A DNA stretch of 64,000 nucleotides from contig NC_017585.1 of assembly GCF_000240165.1 (NCBI RefSeq), positions 62,001 through 126,000 of the forward strand, read 5' to 3'. The notes below the pieces were generated by a model. The model saw only the letters and a program-made list of their open reading frames with translations, searched no databases and was not told where the DNA came from. Below are positions 42,701 to 50,775 of the stretch, in pieces. This stretch comes from Streptantibioticus cattleyicolor NRRL 8057 = DSM 46488 (lineage in GTDB: Bacteria; Actinomycetota; Actinomycetes; Streptomycetales; Streptomycetaceae). The translations under genes were made by a program, and so were the position numbers. Every line of letters begins with the position of its first letter. The first letter of the stretch is position 1.

Positions 42701-43642
42701 CGGGAACAGCCGCTCGGTGTCCATGTGGTTGGTCATGACGTCGATCCTGCCGTCGGTGATCTCCAGCACCGTTATCCCCCACGGCGTCCAGCCGTCGCCG
42801 TCCTCGGCGGGCCGGTACTGGGCGAACGCGGGCGTCCCGTTCGCCCGGACGGGCACCAGCCGCGAACCCCGGCAGCCGGAACCCGTACCAAGCCACCACG
42901 CCCGCAACTGATCGATGCCGCGCAGCCACAGCCGGTAGGGCGGCATGTTGAGGACGGCGTCCTCGTGCAGCAGCGCGGTAAGGGCGTCGATGTCGAACGC
43001 CTCGAAGGCGCTGACGTACCGGGCGAGCAGCGCCCGTTGCCCTTCGTCGAGCGGTTCGGCCGGGTCGCTCGCCGGCACCTTGCCTTCGGCGAGCGTGGCC
43101 CGAGCGCGTTGCAGGGCGCTGTTGACCGAGGCGACGGTGGTCTCCAGCAGCTCGGCGGTCTCCGCCGCCGACCAGGCCAGCACCTCACGCAGGACGAGCA
43201 CGGCGCGCTGCCGTGCCGGGAGCCTCTGCAACGCGGAGACGAACGCCAGCCGGATCGTCTCCCGCTCCACCGCGACCTCGGCGGGGTCACCGCGCAGCAC
43301 CCGCTCGTCCGGGACCGGCCCCACCCAGATCCGTTCCTCCAGCCGCGCCAGGTCGGGCGCGGTGGCGGAGCCGGGCGAGAAGAGGTCCATGGGCCGGGCA
43401 CGGCGCTGCGCGGCCGGCGCCATGTCCAGGCACACGTTGGTCGCGATCCGGTACAACCAGGTGCGCAGCGCCGAACGCCCCTCGAAACCGGCGAACTTGG
43501 ACCACGCGCGGACCAGCGTCTCCTGCACCGCGTCCTCGGCCTCGAACGCCGAACCGAGCATGCGGTAGCAGTAGCCGGTCAGCTCCCGCCGGTACGGTTC
43601 GAGCTGCTCGATGACGTCATCACGGTCTCGGGTCACAGACAC
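42653..43642 (-). CDS. ECF sigma factor with C-terminal SnoaL-like domain (SigG/SigX5 group)
   Basis: The protein has 329 residues. Region 2 is YCYRMLGSAFEAEDAVQETL followed by VRAWSKFAGFEGRSALRTWL, and region 4 has RLPARQRAVLVLREVLAWSA, then AETAELLETTVASVNSALQR. The last 130 residues form an NTF2/SnoaL-like domain (VSAFEAFDIDALTALLHEDA, WTPWGITVLEITDGRID), as in the actinobacterial TIGR02960-type sigma factors. These act without a classical membrane anti-sigma, the extra domain providing control. The ATG at 43640-43642 has no upstream extension. Confidence 0.92.
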   Translation of the reverse strand: MSVTRDRDDVIEQLEPYRRELTGYCYRMLGSAFEAEDAVQETLVRAWSKFAGFEGRSALRTWLYRIATNVCLDMAPAAQRRARPMDLFSPGSATAPDLARLEERIWVGPVPDERVLRGDPAEVAVERETIRLAFVSALQRLPARQRAVLVLREVLAWSAAETAELLETTVASVNSALQRARATLAEGKVPASDPAEPLDEGQRALLARYVSAFEAFDIDALTALLHEDAVLNMPPYRLWLRGIDQLRAWWLGTGSGCRGSRLVPVRANGTPAFAQYRPAEDGDGWTPWGITVLEITDGRIDVMTNHMDTERLFPLWNLPTRLTADAAGV

Positions 43643-43693
43643 GGCAGCACCATAGCCGCCGGGTCGGACAACGCCCGGCGCTCGGCGGACGCC

Positions 43694-44598
43694 TCAGAAG
43701 AGTACGGCGATCTTTCCCGACGGGCCGCCCCGGGCGAAGCGCGCGTGCGCGGCGTGGATCTCCTGGAGGCCGAAGGTGGCGTGCACACGCGGTGTCAACG
43801 AGCCGCGGTCGACCAGTTCGGTGAGCCGGCGCAGTGCGGGGCCGTCCTCGCGTACCTGGTTGACGGTGGTGCGCACGCCGCGCGACGACAGGTCGGGCAC
43901 CGGGCCGGCCTGGGTGGCGACGGACGCGTACCGGCCGCCGTCCGCCACCGCGTCGGTGACGAACGCGCCGAAGGTGTCGAAGACCGCGTCGTAGTCGCGG
44001 CCCCGCAGGGCGTGGGGGTCGGTGGTGACCACGCCGGCACCGTGCTCGCGGGCGAAGGCGGACTGCGCCTCCCGGGAGACCAGGGCGTCGACCCGCACAC
44101 CACGCGCCCGGGCGATCTGCAACGCCAGCCCGCCGACCGCGCCGGCCGCCCCGGCGACCAGCGGCCGCTCGCCGGGCTGGACCGCGAGCCGGTCCAGGTC
44201 TGCCAGGCCGTCAGCCCGGGCAGCGGCAAGGTGACGGCCTCGGCCAGGCTGACGTCGCGCGGGGCGAGGGCGACGGCATGGGCCGGCAGCGCGACGAGAT
44301 CGGCCCAGGTGCCCCGGCCGGAACCGAGTTGGTGCGACATGGCGACCACGCGTTCCCCGGGGCGCAGGCCGCTGCCGCCGCCGTCGACCACGATGCCGGC
44401 CAGGTCCCAGCCGAGCGTGATCGGCGCCGGCGGTATGCCGTCGCCGAAGAGCCCTTCACGTGTCTTGTCGTCGACGGGGTTGATACTGGTGGCGACGGCC
44501 CGGATCAGGACGTCCCCGGTGTCCGGCCCGGGCTCGGGGACGTCGGCGACGCGGAGGACGTCGGGGGTGCCGAAGCGGTCGATCTGTATGGCGCGCAC
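43694..44598 (-). pseudogene. MDR oxidoreductase gene with a single-base frameshift
   Basis: The N-terminal half runs from GTG 44596-44598 (MRAIQIDRFGTPDVLRVADV, GroES-like) to LTAWQ. The C-terminal half runs from DLDRLAVQPGERPLVAGAAG to GGPSGKIAVLF (stop at 43694). The halves are in different frames. Loss of one base in the CAG/GAC junction near 44200 explains it: restoring one G gives LTAWQ-DLDRLAVQPG, a normal MDR sequence. GGAAGG precedes the GTG. Without the shift it would be an intact zinc-free NADPH:quinone reductase of about 300 residues. A sequencing error cannot be excluded. Confidence 0.8.
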
Positions 44599-44861
44599 GA
44601 AGGGCCTTCCACCCGACTGGTGCTGACGCCGATGGCCAACACCCGAGCTGATCAGGGAATTCCCGCACGCGTCGTGGTGTGGTGCGCCGTCCAGGTGATC
44701 GGCGGCGCGGGGCGGGACCGTCGGCCCGGTCCGGCCGGGCCGGGATGCCAGGCTGGCGCCAGGCGACGGCACGCCATGGCCGGAAGCGGACCGTTTGCGC
44801 TGCCCGCTCATGGGCTACCCGGCCTCGCGGACCCGTCCAACCATCTCGTGCGGAGGGCACA

Positions 44862-46061
44862 ATGGCGTTCAACCCCCTGGAGCAGCGGGGCATCCCGCTC
44901 GACCATCAGGTGCGCAACTGGCGTGAGCTGAACGTGGAGCCCATCGACCCGGACCACTGCGACCCGTACACCCGGTGCCGGATCATCACCATGAACGGCA
45001 TCGAGGTGGAGGCGATCCTCTTCAGCCACCAGTTCGCCCGCCACTGTCCGGACCCGGAGGTCAAACGGCGGCTGGCCCAGCTGCGCTACATGGAGGCGCA
45101 GCAGCAGAAGGTGGTGAACTGGCTGCTGCCGGGTGTCTCCTCGGTGCTGGAGACCACCATCGCCTACGAGCAGGTGGCGGTGGACCTGACCGCGTGGGTG
45201 GCCCGGATGGAGCCGGATCCGTATCTGCGGCAGGCGTACCAGTTCGGTGTGCTGGAGGACTTCGACCACCTGTACCGGTACGCCAACCTGTACGAGATGA
45301 TCGAGCACCGCAAGGCGGAGGAGGTCGTCGACCGGCTCACCGAGGTGATGCCCGGCCGCCCGACGGCGTTGCACCACCGTGACCCGCTGGACAACGTGCG
45401 CGACCCGTACGACCGCACCAAGGCGAGCCCGCTGTCGAAACTGCACGCGCTGACCGTGATGTCGGCCGAGCAGCAGACGATGAACTTCTACATGAACACC
45501 GGCCCCACCTACATGGAGCCGATCGCCCGCCAGCTCTACCAGGAGATCGGGCTGATCGAGGAGGAGCACGTCACCCACTACGAGTCCCTGGTGGACCCGG
45601 GTGAGACGTGGTGGGAGCAGTGGGTCAACCACGAGTACAACGAATGCTACCTGTACCACTCGTTCATGGAGACCGAGTCCGACCCCAGGATCAAGGCGAT
45701 CTGGGAGCTGCACCTGAACATGGAGCTGGAGCACCTGCGCATCGCCTGCGACCTGATGCGCCGCCACGACGGACGCCAGCCGGCCGAGGTCCTGGCTCCG
45801 GAGCTGCCCGCCCCGGTCACCTTCGAGCCCAACAAGGCGTACCTGCGGGAACTCATCGCCGACCAGCTCGACCTGACCACCCTGGGCGCCGGTTACGTCC
45901 GCGAGGCCCACGAGCGCTTCGAGGCGATGCAGCGCGCGCTCAACGGGGATGAACGGCCGCCGAGCGACCGTGTGATGTCGATGCACCAGGACCGGCTCGG
46001 CCGTGAGTACCGCGTCGAGACCGAAGGCGAACACCCCGTTCCCTCGCTGCGTGAGCGCTGA
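44862..46061 (+). CDS. Ferritin-like di-iron protein with a duplicated helical domain, unknown function
   Basis: A 399-residue, strongly helical, soluble protein. The C-terminal half shows the spacing of a ferritin-like di-iron site: E203 (SAEQQ), then E233-x-x-H236 (EEEH), E258 or E261 (HEYNE), then E288-x-x-H291 (ELEH). The N-terminal half contains similar elements (RYMEAQQQK, AYEQVAVDL, VLEDFDHLYRYANL), so the protein may be two ferritin-like units. No family name is recognised. It lies 26 bases before a hemerythrin gene on the same strand, which supports a shared iron, oxygen or peroxide function. A C-terminal tail with REYRVETEGEHP follows. Confidence 0.78.
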   Translation: MAFNPLEQRGIPLDHQVRNWRELNVEPIDPDHCDPYTRCRIITMNGIEVEAILFSHQFARHCPDPEVKRRLAQLRYMEAQQQKVVNWLLPGVSSVLETTIAYEQVAVDLTAWVARMEPDPYLRQAYQFGVLEDFDHLYRYANLYEMIEHRKAEEVVDRLTEVMPGRPTALHHRDPLDNVRDPYDRTKASPLSKLHALTVMSAEQQTMNFYMNTGPTYMEPIARQLYQEIGLIEEEHVTHYESLVDPGETWWEQWVNHEYNECYLYHSFMETESDPRIKAIWELHLNMELEHLRIACDLMRRHDGRQPAEVLAPELPAPVTFEPNKAYLRELIADQLDLTTLGAGYVREAHERFEAMQRALNGDERPPSDRVMSMHQDRLGREYRVETEGEHPVPSLRER

Positions 46062-46087
46062 CCACCCCGGTACGGCTGGAGGACCCC

Positions 46088-46672
46088 ATGGCACACCAAG
46101 GCATCCCCGCGGCACCCGACCCCGACCAGGACGTGGTCGCGCTGCTGATCGCCCAGCACGGTGAGATCCGTACCCTCTTCGACGAGGTCGAGCGCTCCGA
46201 GGGCGACCAACGCCGCGACGCCTTCCGGCGCCTGGTACGCCTGCTCGCCGTCCACGAGACGGCCGAGGAGGAGATCGTCCACCCCTACCTGCGCCGGGCC
46301 GTGGACGGCGGGGCCGACATCGTCGAGGACCGGCTGCGGGAGGAGAGGCAGGCCAAGGAGGCGCTGCGCCGCCTGGAGGACATCGGCACCGACGACCCCG
46401 CGTTCCCCGGCCGGCTCCTCGCCCTGCGCAAGGCGGTGACCGAACACGCCCGGGCCGAGGAACGGTACGAGTTCACCCTCGTCCGGCGCACCGCCGACGC
46501 CGGACGGCTCGCGACCATGGCCAAGAGCCTGAAGGCAGCCGAGGCCACCGCACCCACCCACCCCCACCCGGGCGTCGAATCCGCCACCGCCAACGTGCTG
46601 GCCGGACCGTTCGCCGCCGTCGCCGACCGCACCCGCGACGCCATCCGCAGGACCATCGGCAAGGACCGCTGA
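46088..46672 (+). CDS. Hemerythrin HHE-domain protein
   Basis: A 194-residue protein. The cation-binding pattern is H24 in LLIAQHGEIRTLF, H56-xxx-E60 and H65 in LLAVHETAEEEIVHPYL, and H120-xxx-E124 in VTEHARAEERYEF, matching the carboxylate-bridged di-iron site of hemerythrins. A polar C-terminal tail of about 60 residues follows. Such proteins bind O2 or NO or handle iron in the cytoplasm. A GGCTGGAGG ribosome site precedes the ATG. It almost certainly forms one operon with the ferritin-like gene upstream. Confidence 0.9.
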   Translation: MAHQGIPAAPDPDQDVVALLIAQHGEIRTLFDEVERSEGDQRRDAFRRLVRLLAVHETAEEEIVHPYLRRAVDGGADIVEDRLREERQAKEALRRLEDIGTDDPAFPGRLLALRKAVTEHARAEERYEFTLVRRTADAGRLATMAKSLKAAEATAPTHPHPGVESATANVLAGPFAAVADRTRDAIRRTIGKDR

Positions 46673-46797
46673 CCTGCCGCTGCTCACCGCGTCCACGGTG
46701 ACACGGCGGGGAACCTCGGATTCCGCTCAAGCGGCGGGTGAATGTCCTTGCCGTGGTGCACACTTACCGTACGAAGTGATGACGTAGGGGGCGGGAC

Positions 46798-46989
46798 ATG
46801 ACGAACATCCTCAGCAGGGCCGTGGCATTCCTGCGTGACGGGCTCTCCGGGCGGCGCCGGCTGGCGCGTTACACCGATCCGGAGGCGCACCGGCGGGGCC
46901 CGAACGTGCGGGACAGCGAGACGGTCGAGCGGTACCGGGGCACGGCTGTGGGCCGGAGCACCGACCTGGGCCCGTTCGGTCTCCGCTGA
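46798..46989 (+). CDS. Small basic protein of unknown function
   Basis: A 63-residue protein, MTNILSRAVAFLRDGLSGRR then many Arg residues, ending GRSTDLGPFGLR. The ATG has a GGGGGCGGGA site. No domain is recognised. Similar short Arg-rich proteins are scattered in Streptomyces genomes. It might be a nucleoid or RNA-binding peptide, but that is speculation. Confidence 0.5.
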   Translation: MTNILSRAVAFLRDGLSGRRRLARYTDPEAHRRGPNVRDSETVERYRGTAVGRSTDLGPFGLR

Positions 46990-47070
46990 GGTCCGGGGGC
47001 CCACGACGCCGTGGCCCCCTCGTCGCCCGAAAGGGCCGTGGGCGGGCCCTGGTCGTCGTTGCGGCGGCCG

Positions 47071-47826
47071 TCACCGTTGGGCGGTGGGCCGTACCACGAT
47101 CTCGTTGACGTCGATCTGGTCCGGCTGGGCGATCGCGTAGGCGATGGCGTCCGCGATCGCGATGGGGTCCATGGCGATGGCGTCGCGGCGGGCCGTCATG
47201 GCGGCGCGGGCGTCGGGGTCGGCGACCGCGTTGACGAAGTCGGTGTGGACGAAGCCCGGGGAGACGATGGTGACGCGCAGGTCGCCGACTTCCTGACGCA
47301 GTCCTTCGCAGACGGTGCGGACGGCTGTCTTGGTGGCGGCGTAGACGGCCTGGCCGGGGGCGGTGCGGTAGGCGGCGGTCGAGGCCACGGTGACGAGGTG
47401 TCCTGCCCGGCGGCGGCGGAAGACGGGGAGGGCGGCGGCGATGCCGTGCAGGACGCCGCGCAGGTTGACGTCGATCATGTCGTCCCATTCGTCGACGCGC
47501 AGGTCCTCCAGTGGGGAGATGGGCCCGATCCCGGCGTTGTTGACCAGCACGTCGAGGCGGCCGAATGCGCTCACTGCGGTGTCGGTGAGGCGGACGAGGT
47601 CCGCGCGGCGGCGTACGTCGGTGGGCACGGCGACGGCACGGCCGCCGTTTTCCCGGATGCCGGCGGCGACTTGCTCGACGCGGTCGGCGTTGCGGGCGCC
47701 GAGGACGACCGTGGCTCCGCGTTCGGCCAGGGCGAGGGCGGTGGCCCGGCCGATGCCGCTGCCGGCACCGGTGATGGCGACGACCTTGTCCAGGGGGTGG
47801 TGTGCCGTGGTGCGGGTGTCTGTCAT
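47071..47826 (-). CDS. SDR-family NAD(P)-dependent oxidoreductase (YdfG-like)
   Basis: A 251-residue classical SDR. It has TGAGSGIG at residues 19-26, GARN after beta-2, VNNAGIGPISPLEDL, a catalytic Ser at 149 (VAST) and Y162-AAT-K166. The C-terminus VNEIVVRPTAQR is characteristic of the YdfG/serine-3-dehydrogenase-like group. It probably oxidises hydroxy acids or reduces ketones. It is divergent from an MmyB-type XRE regulator, and the 142-base region between them holds three TTCANNCTGG repeats. Confidence 0.92.
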   Translation of the reverse strand: MTDTRTTAHHPLDKVVAITGAGSGIGRATALALAERGATVVLGARNADRVEQVAAGIRENGGRAVAVPTDVRRRADLVRLTDTAVSAFGRLDVLVNNAGIGPISPLEDLRVDEWDDMIDVNLRGVLHGIAAALPVFRRRRAGHLVTVASTAAYRTAPGQAVYAATKTAVRTVCEGLRQEVGDLRVTIVSPGFVHTDFVNAVADPDARAAMTARRDAIAMDPIAIADAIAYAIAQPDQIDVNEIVVRPTAQR

Positions 47827-47911
47827 GGGTCTGTTTCTCCTGGGGTCGGGCGCCGGGTGGGCCGAGCCCGTGCCGGCGGCGGGGGCGGGAGCCGTACTGC
47901 CTCACCCGGGG

Positions 47912-47960
47912 TTCAGTCTGGGATAGATTCAGCCTGGTATACAGAGCCCGTTCATTCTGG
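47912..47960. promoter_or_regulatory. Three TTCA-NN-CTGG repeats upstream of the XRE gene
   Basis: TTCAGTCTGG at 47912-47921, TTCAGCCTGG at 47928-47937 and TTCATTCTGG at 47951-47960 are direct repeats with start-to-start distances of 16 and 23 bases. They end 8 bases before the GTG of the XRE regulator. They are candidate binding sites for it. Confidence 0.55.
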
Positions 47961-47968
47961 AACCGAAG

Positions 47969-48781
47969 GTGTCATCCGAGATGCGGCAACCGCAGGATCA
48001 ACGCCGTGAGCTGGCCGCTTTCCTCCGCAGCCGCCGGGAACGGCTCACCCCGGACCAGGTGGGGTTGCCGAGCACCGGCCGGCGCCGGACGCCGGGGCTG
48101 CGCCGGGAGGAGCTGGCGCTGCTCGCCGGGATCAGCGCGACCTGGTACACGTACCTGGAGCAGGGCCGGGACATCCGCGCCTCGGACCAGGTGCTCGACG
48201 CCCTCGCCACGGCACTGCGGCTCGACCGTCCCGAGCGCGACCACCTCTTCCGCCTCGCCGGGCACACCTCCACCGCCACCGCCGGGGAACCCGAACCGCT
48301 CACCCCGGAAGTCGCGGCCGTCCCGCACCTCCTCCAGCCGCAGCCCGCCTACGTCATCGGCAACGACTACGACGTCCTCAGCCACAACAAGGCAGCCGCC
48401 GACCTGTTCCCGAACCTCACCACGGCGGCGGACCGGACGCCGAACCTCGCCCGCTGGACGTTCCTCGACCCCGCCGCCCGGGACGTCGTGGTCGACTGGG
48501 AAACCGAGGCACGCGGCCTCCTCGCCCGGCTGCGCACCCTCACCGCCCGCCACCCCGGCCACCCCCGGTACACACAACTCATCGACGAGCTGAAGGCAGG
48601 CAGCCCGCAGGTGCGTGCCTGGTGGCCGCGGTACGACGTACAGGTCCGGCACAGCGGACGCAAACGGCTGCGGCGCCCGGGCGGTGAGACCGTGGAGTTC
48701 GCCTACACCGCGTTCCACCTGGCCGACCAACCCGAACTGACCCTGGTGATCTACACCGAGGCGCGGCAGCCGGCGCGGTGA
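47969..48781 (+). CDS. MmyB-type XRE-family regulator
   Basis: The protein has 270 residues from a GTG (RBS-like CCGAAGG). The helix-turn-helix includes PGLRREELALLAGISATWYT then YLEQGRDIRASDQVL; the MmyB domain begins at about PAYVIGNDYDVLSHNKAAAD and continues through LARWTFLDPAARDVVVDWET. The GTG is accepted since GAAGG precedes it; an ATG four codons on is an alternative. It is divergent from an SDR gene, its presumed target. Of the three MmyB-type regulators here this has the clearest candidate operators. Confidence 0.9.
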   Translation: MSSEMRQPQDQRRELAAFLRSRRERLTPDQVGLPSTGRRRTPGLRREELALLAGISATWYTYLEQGRDIRASDQVLDALATALRLDRPERDHLFRLAGHTSTATAGEPEPLTPEVAAVPHLLQPQPAYVIGNDYDVLSHNKAAADLFPNLTTAADRTPNLARWTFLDPAARDVVVDWETEARGLLARLRTLTARHPGHPRYTQLIDELKAGSPQVRAWWPRYDVQVRHSGRKRLRRPGGETVEFAYTAFHLADQPELTLVIYTEARQPAR

Positions 48782-48829
48782 GCCTGGTACCTGCCCACGG
48801 CGTGGTCGCGGACTGCCTCCAACTTCCGG

Positions 48830-48835
48830 TATGAT
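48830..48835 (+). promoter_or_regulatory. -10 element upstream of the tRNA-like RNA
   Basis: TATGAT, preceded by CCGG, is one of the best -10 matches in the window. It would start a transcript near 48842. No coding gene follows within 300 bases, so it fits a noncoding transcript. Confidence 0.5.
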
Positions 48836-48868
48836 CAATGTCGTTCGGGTGCACAGCACGCGAGCCAG

Positions 48869-48940
48869 GCGTTCGTGGTCCAAGTCAAGACGCCCACCAA
48901 CCGGTGGGAAATGCAGGTGCAAGCCCTGCCGGGCGCTCCA
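48869..48940 (+). ncRNA. tRNA-like RNA with encoded CCA and non-canonical loops
   Basis: A 72-base stretch can fold as a tRNA-like element. Acceptor GCGTTCG (48869-48875) pairs with CGGGCGC (48930-48936), with two G-U pairs, followed by U and a genomic CCA (48938-48940). The T-arm is GCAGG-TGCAAGC-CCTGC (48913-48929). An anticodon-like hairpin CCCAC-CAACCG-GTGGG (48893-48908) has a six-base loop without U33. The D-arm is weak (GTC/GAC, loop without GG). The T-loop has G at position 55. A -10 box and a terminator flank it. It may be a tRNA unfit for the ribosome, a decaying tRNA gene, or a structured leader. Confidence 0.52.
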
Positions 48941-48945
48941 TCACG

Positions 48946-48980
48946 AAAGGCGCCCTCGTCACCGAGACGGGGGCGCCTTT
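48946..48980 (+). terminator. Terminator hairpin after the tRNA-like RNA
   Basis: AAAGGCGCCC (48946-48955) and GGGCGCCTTT (48971-48980) form a perfect 10-base stem. It starts five bases after the CCA, as is usual for streptomycete tRNA genes. Confidence 0.72.
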
Positions 48981-49155
48981 GTCGTGTCGCGGCGGCCCGT
49001 TGTCGGGTCACGCGGGCTCCGAAAGGAAAAGGCGAGGAGAACCCACTCCTCGCCACTCTCAACATATAGCGCACCGGGGGGCTTGCGGCAAGGCCCCGGT
49101 CGTACCGCAGAATCGGCGGCCGGAAGCCAGGACCTGCGGGAATGGGAGTTGTGAC

Positions 49156-50379
49156 GTGCGGGTGTTGTTGACGTCGTGGGGGTCGCGCGGGGACGTGGAG
49201 CCGCTGGCCGGGCTGGCGGTGGCGTTGCGGGAGATGGGCGCGGGGGTGCGGGTGTGCGCGCCGCCGGACGAGGAGTTCGCGGAGTTGCTGGCGCGTGCCG
49301 GTGTGCCGTTGGTGCCGCTCGGGCCGACGGTGCGTTCGGTGGTCGCCGGCCCGAGGCCGCCGACGGCGGAGGACGCGTTCCGGCTCGCCCCGGAGCTGGT
49401 CGCGGCGCGGTTCACCACGCTCGGCACGGCGGCGCGGGGGTGTGACGCGTTGCTGGCGACGGGCCTGATGCCGGCCGGCGCACGGGACGTGGCCGAGAAA
49501 CTGGGCATCCCCTACGTGCTCGCCTGCTTCCACACCCTGGGGCTGCCGTCACAAAACGTCCCTCCCGGGTCGCGGCCGGGCAGGCGGTCCGCGCCGGGCG
49601 AGACCGACAACCGGGTGCTGTGGGAGCAGGACGCCCAGCGGGTGAACGGCTTGTACCGCGAGGCGCTCAACAGCCATCGGACGGCGATCGGCCTGCCGCC
49701 GGTGGACAACGTGCGCGACCACGTCCTCACCGGCCGGCCGTGGCTGGCGGCGGACGCGACGTTGTGTCCGTCGCGGGGCATGACGGATCTCGACGTCGTG
49801 CAGACCGGGGCGTGGATCCTGCCCGACGACCGTCCGCTCCCGGCGGGGCTGGCGGCGTTCCTCGACGCGGGGGCGCCGCCGGTGTACGTGGGCTTCGGCA
49901 GCATGGCCGCGCACGCCCCGGAGGGCATCGCCCGGGTGGCCGTCGAAGCGTGCCGGGCGCTCGGCCGCCGCGTCGTCCTGGCCCGTGGCTGGGCGGGGCT
50001 GTCCCCGGTCGACGACGGTGACGACTGCTTCGTGGTCGGGGAGGTCAACCAGCAGGCGCTGTTCCGCCGGGTGGCCGCCGTCGTGCACCACGGCGGGGCG
50101 GGCACCACGACGACGGCCGCCCGGGCCGGCGCGCCCCAGGTGGTGGTCCCCCGGATCGCGGACCAGCCGTATTGGGCCTCCCGGGCGGCCGAGTTGGGCA
50201 TCGGCGCCGCCCACTACGACAGGACACCGACCGTCGGTTCCCTGTCCGCCGCGCTCGCCACGGCCCTGACCGACGAGACCCGCGCGCGGGCGAAGGCCGT
50301 GGCCGGCACCATCCGCCCCGACGGCGCGATGGTGGCCGCGAAGCTGCTCCTCGACGCGGCCGGCCGGAACGCCGGGTGA
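49156..50379 (+). CDS. GT1-family glycosyltransferase (MGT/rhamnosyltransferase type)
   Basis: The protein has 407 residues from a GTG. It has the GT-B fold, with N-terminal VRVLLTSWGSRGDVEPLAGL (usual SxGxRGDVxP motif) and a C-terminal donor-binding region containing VGFGSMAAHAPEGIARVAVE and VHHGGAGTTTTAARAGAPQVV. A PRIADQPYWA segment follows. It transfers sugar to a lipid, sterol or macrolide; the acceptor is unknown. No sugar-biosynthesis genes are near, so a self-resistance or modification role is as likely as a biosynthetic one. Confidence 0.92.
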   Translation: MRVLLTSWGSRGDVEPLAGLAVALREMGAGVRVCAPPDEEFAELLARAGVPLVPLGPTVRSVVAGPRPPTAEDAFRLAPELVAARFTTLGTAARGCDALLATGLMPAGARDVAEKLGIPYVLACFHTLGLPSQNVPPGSRPGRRSAPGETDNRVLWEQDAQRVNGLYREALNSHRTAIGLPPVDNVRDHVLTGRPWLAADATLCPSRGMTDLDVVQTGAWILPDDRPLPAGLAAFLDAGAPPVYVGFGSMAAHAPEGIARVAVEACRALGRRVVLARGWAGLSPVDDGDDCFVVGEVNQQALFRRVAAVVHHGGAGTTTTAARAGAPQVVVPRIADQPYWASRAAELGIGAAHYDRTPTVGSLSAALATALTDETRARAKAVAGTIRPDGAMVAAKLLLDAAGRNAG

Positions 50380-50775
50380 CGGCGCCGGAGCCCGCGTCAG
50401 CGGCCCCGGCCGCGCGTGCTCAGGCCAGGACGTGCTCGTTCACATGGAGCCGGACGCCGACCAACTCCCTGGCAACCAACCAGTTGGATGACCGCGATGT
50501 GATTCCGGCATGAGCGCCACCAGCCGCTCGCAGGACACCCGCACCCGCTTGCCGGCGGCGGCCCGCGCCGAGTTCTGGGCACCGTCTCCGCCGACCCCGC
50601 CGACCTGCGCGCCCATCTCGTCGCCATGGCGAACGCCCTGAGCGGTGGCGGGAGTTGCGCGGCGGGCGGCCGGGGCGATCGTGACGGTCCTATGACATTG
50701 TCCGGGACGATCATGGGCACGCAAGGAGGTGACGAGGTCCGGCGGGAGAGCCCCGGGCCGTCGAGGAGAAACGGA
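50380..50775. other. Gene-free stretch with fragments of possible lost coding sequence
   Basis: These 396 bases carry no intact frame with a good start. Short open pieces, such as LRAHLVAMANALSGGG near 50610-50650, look protein-like but do not assemble into a known family. It may be the remains of a gene or leader DNA of the secreted protein that follows. Confidence 0.35.

Noticed and set aside
48840-48940. Selenocysteine tRNA or a long-variable-arm tRNA of about 100 bases
   Set aside because: The upstream CGTTCG at 48842 could also serve as acceptor strand, but no consistent D-arm, anticodon arm and variable arm could be drawn from it.
48838-49155. Upstream extension of the glycosyltransferase through the tRNA-like region
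   Set aside because: The extension lacks family similarity and covers the promoter, stem structures and terminator; the GTG at 49156 gives the normal N-terminus.
48830-50400. Integrative element using the tRNA-like gene as attachment site
   Set aside because: No integrase, excisionase or direct repeat of the 3' end was found in the window.
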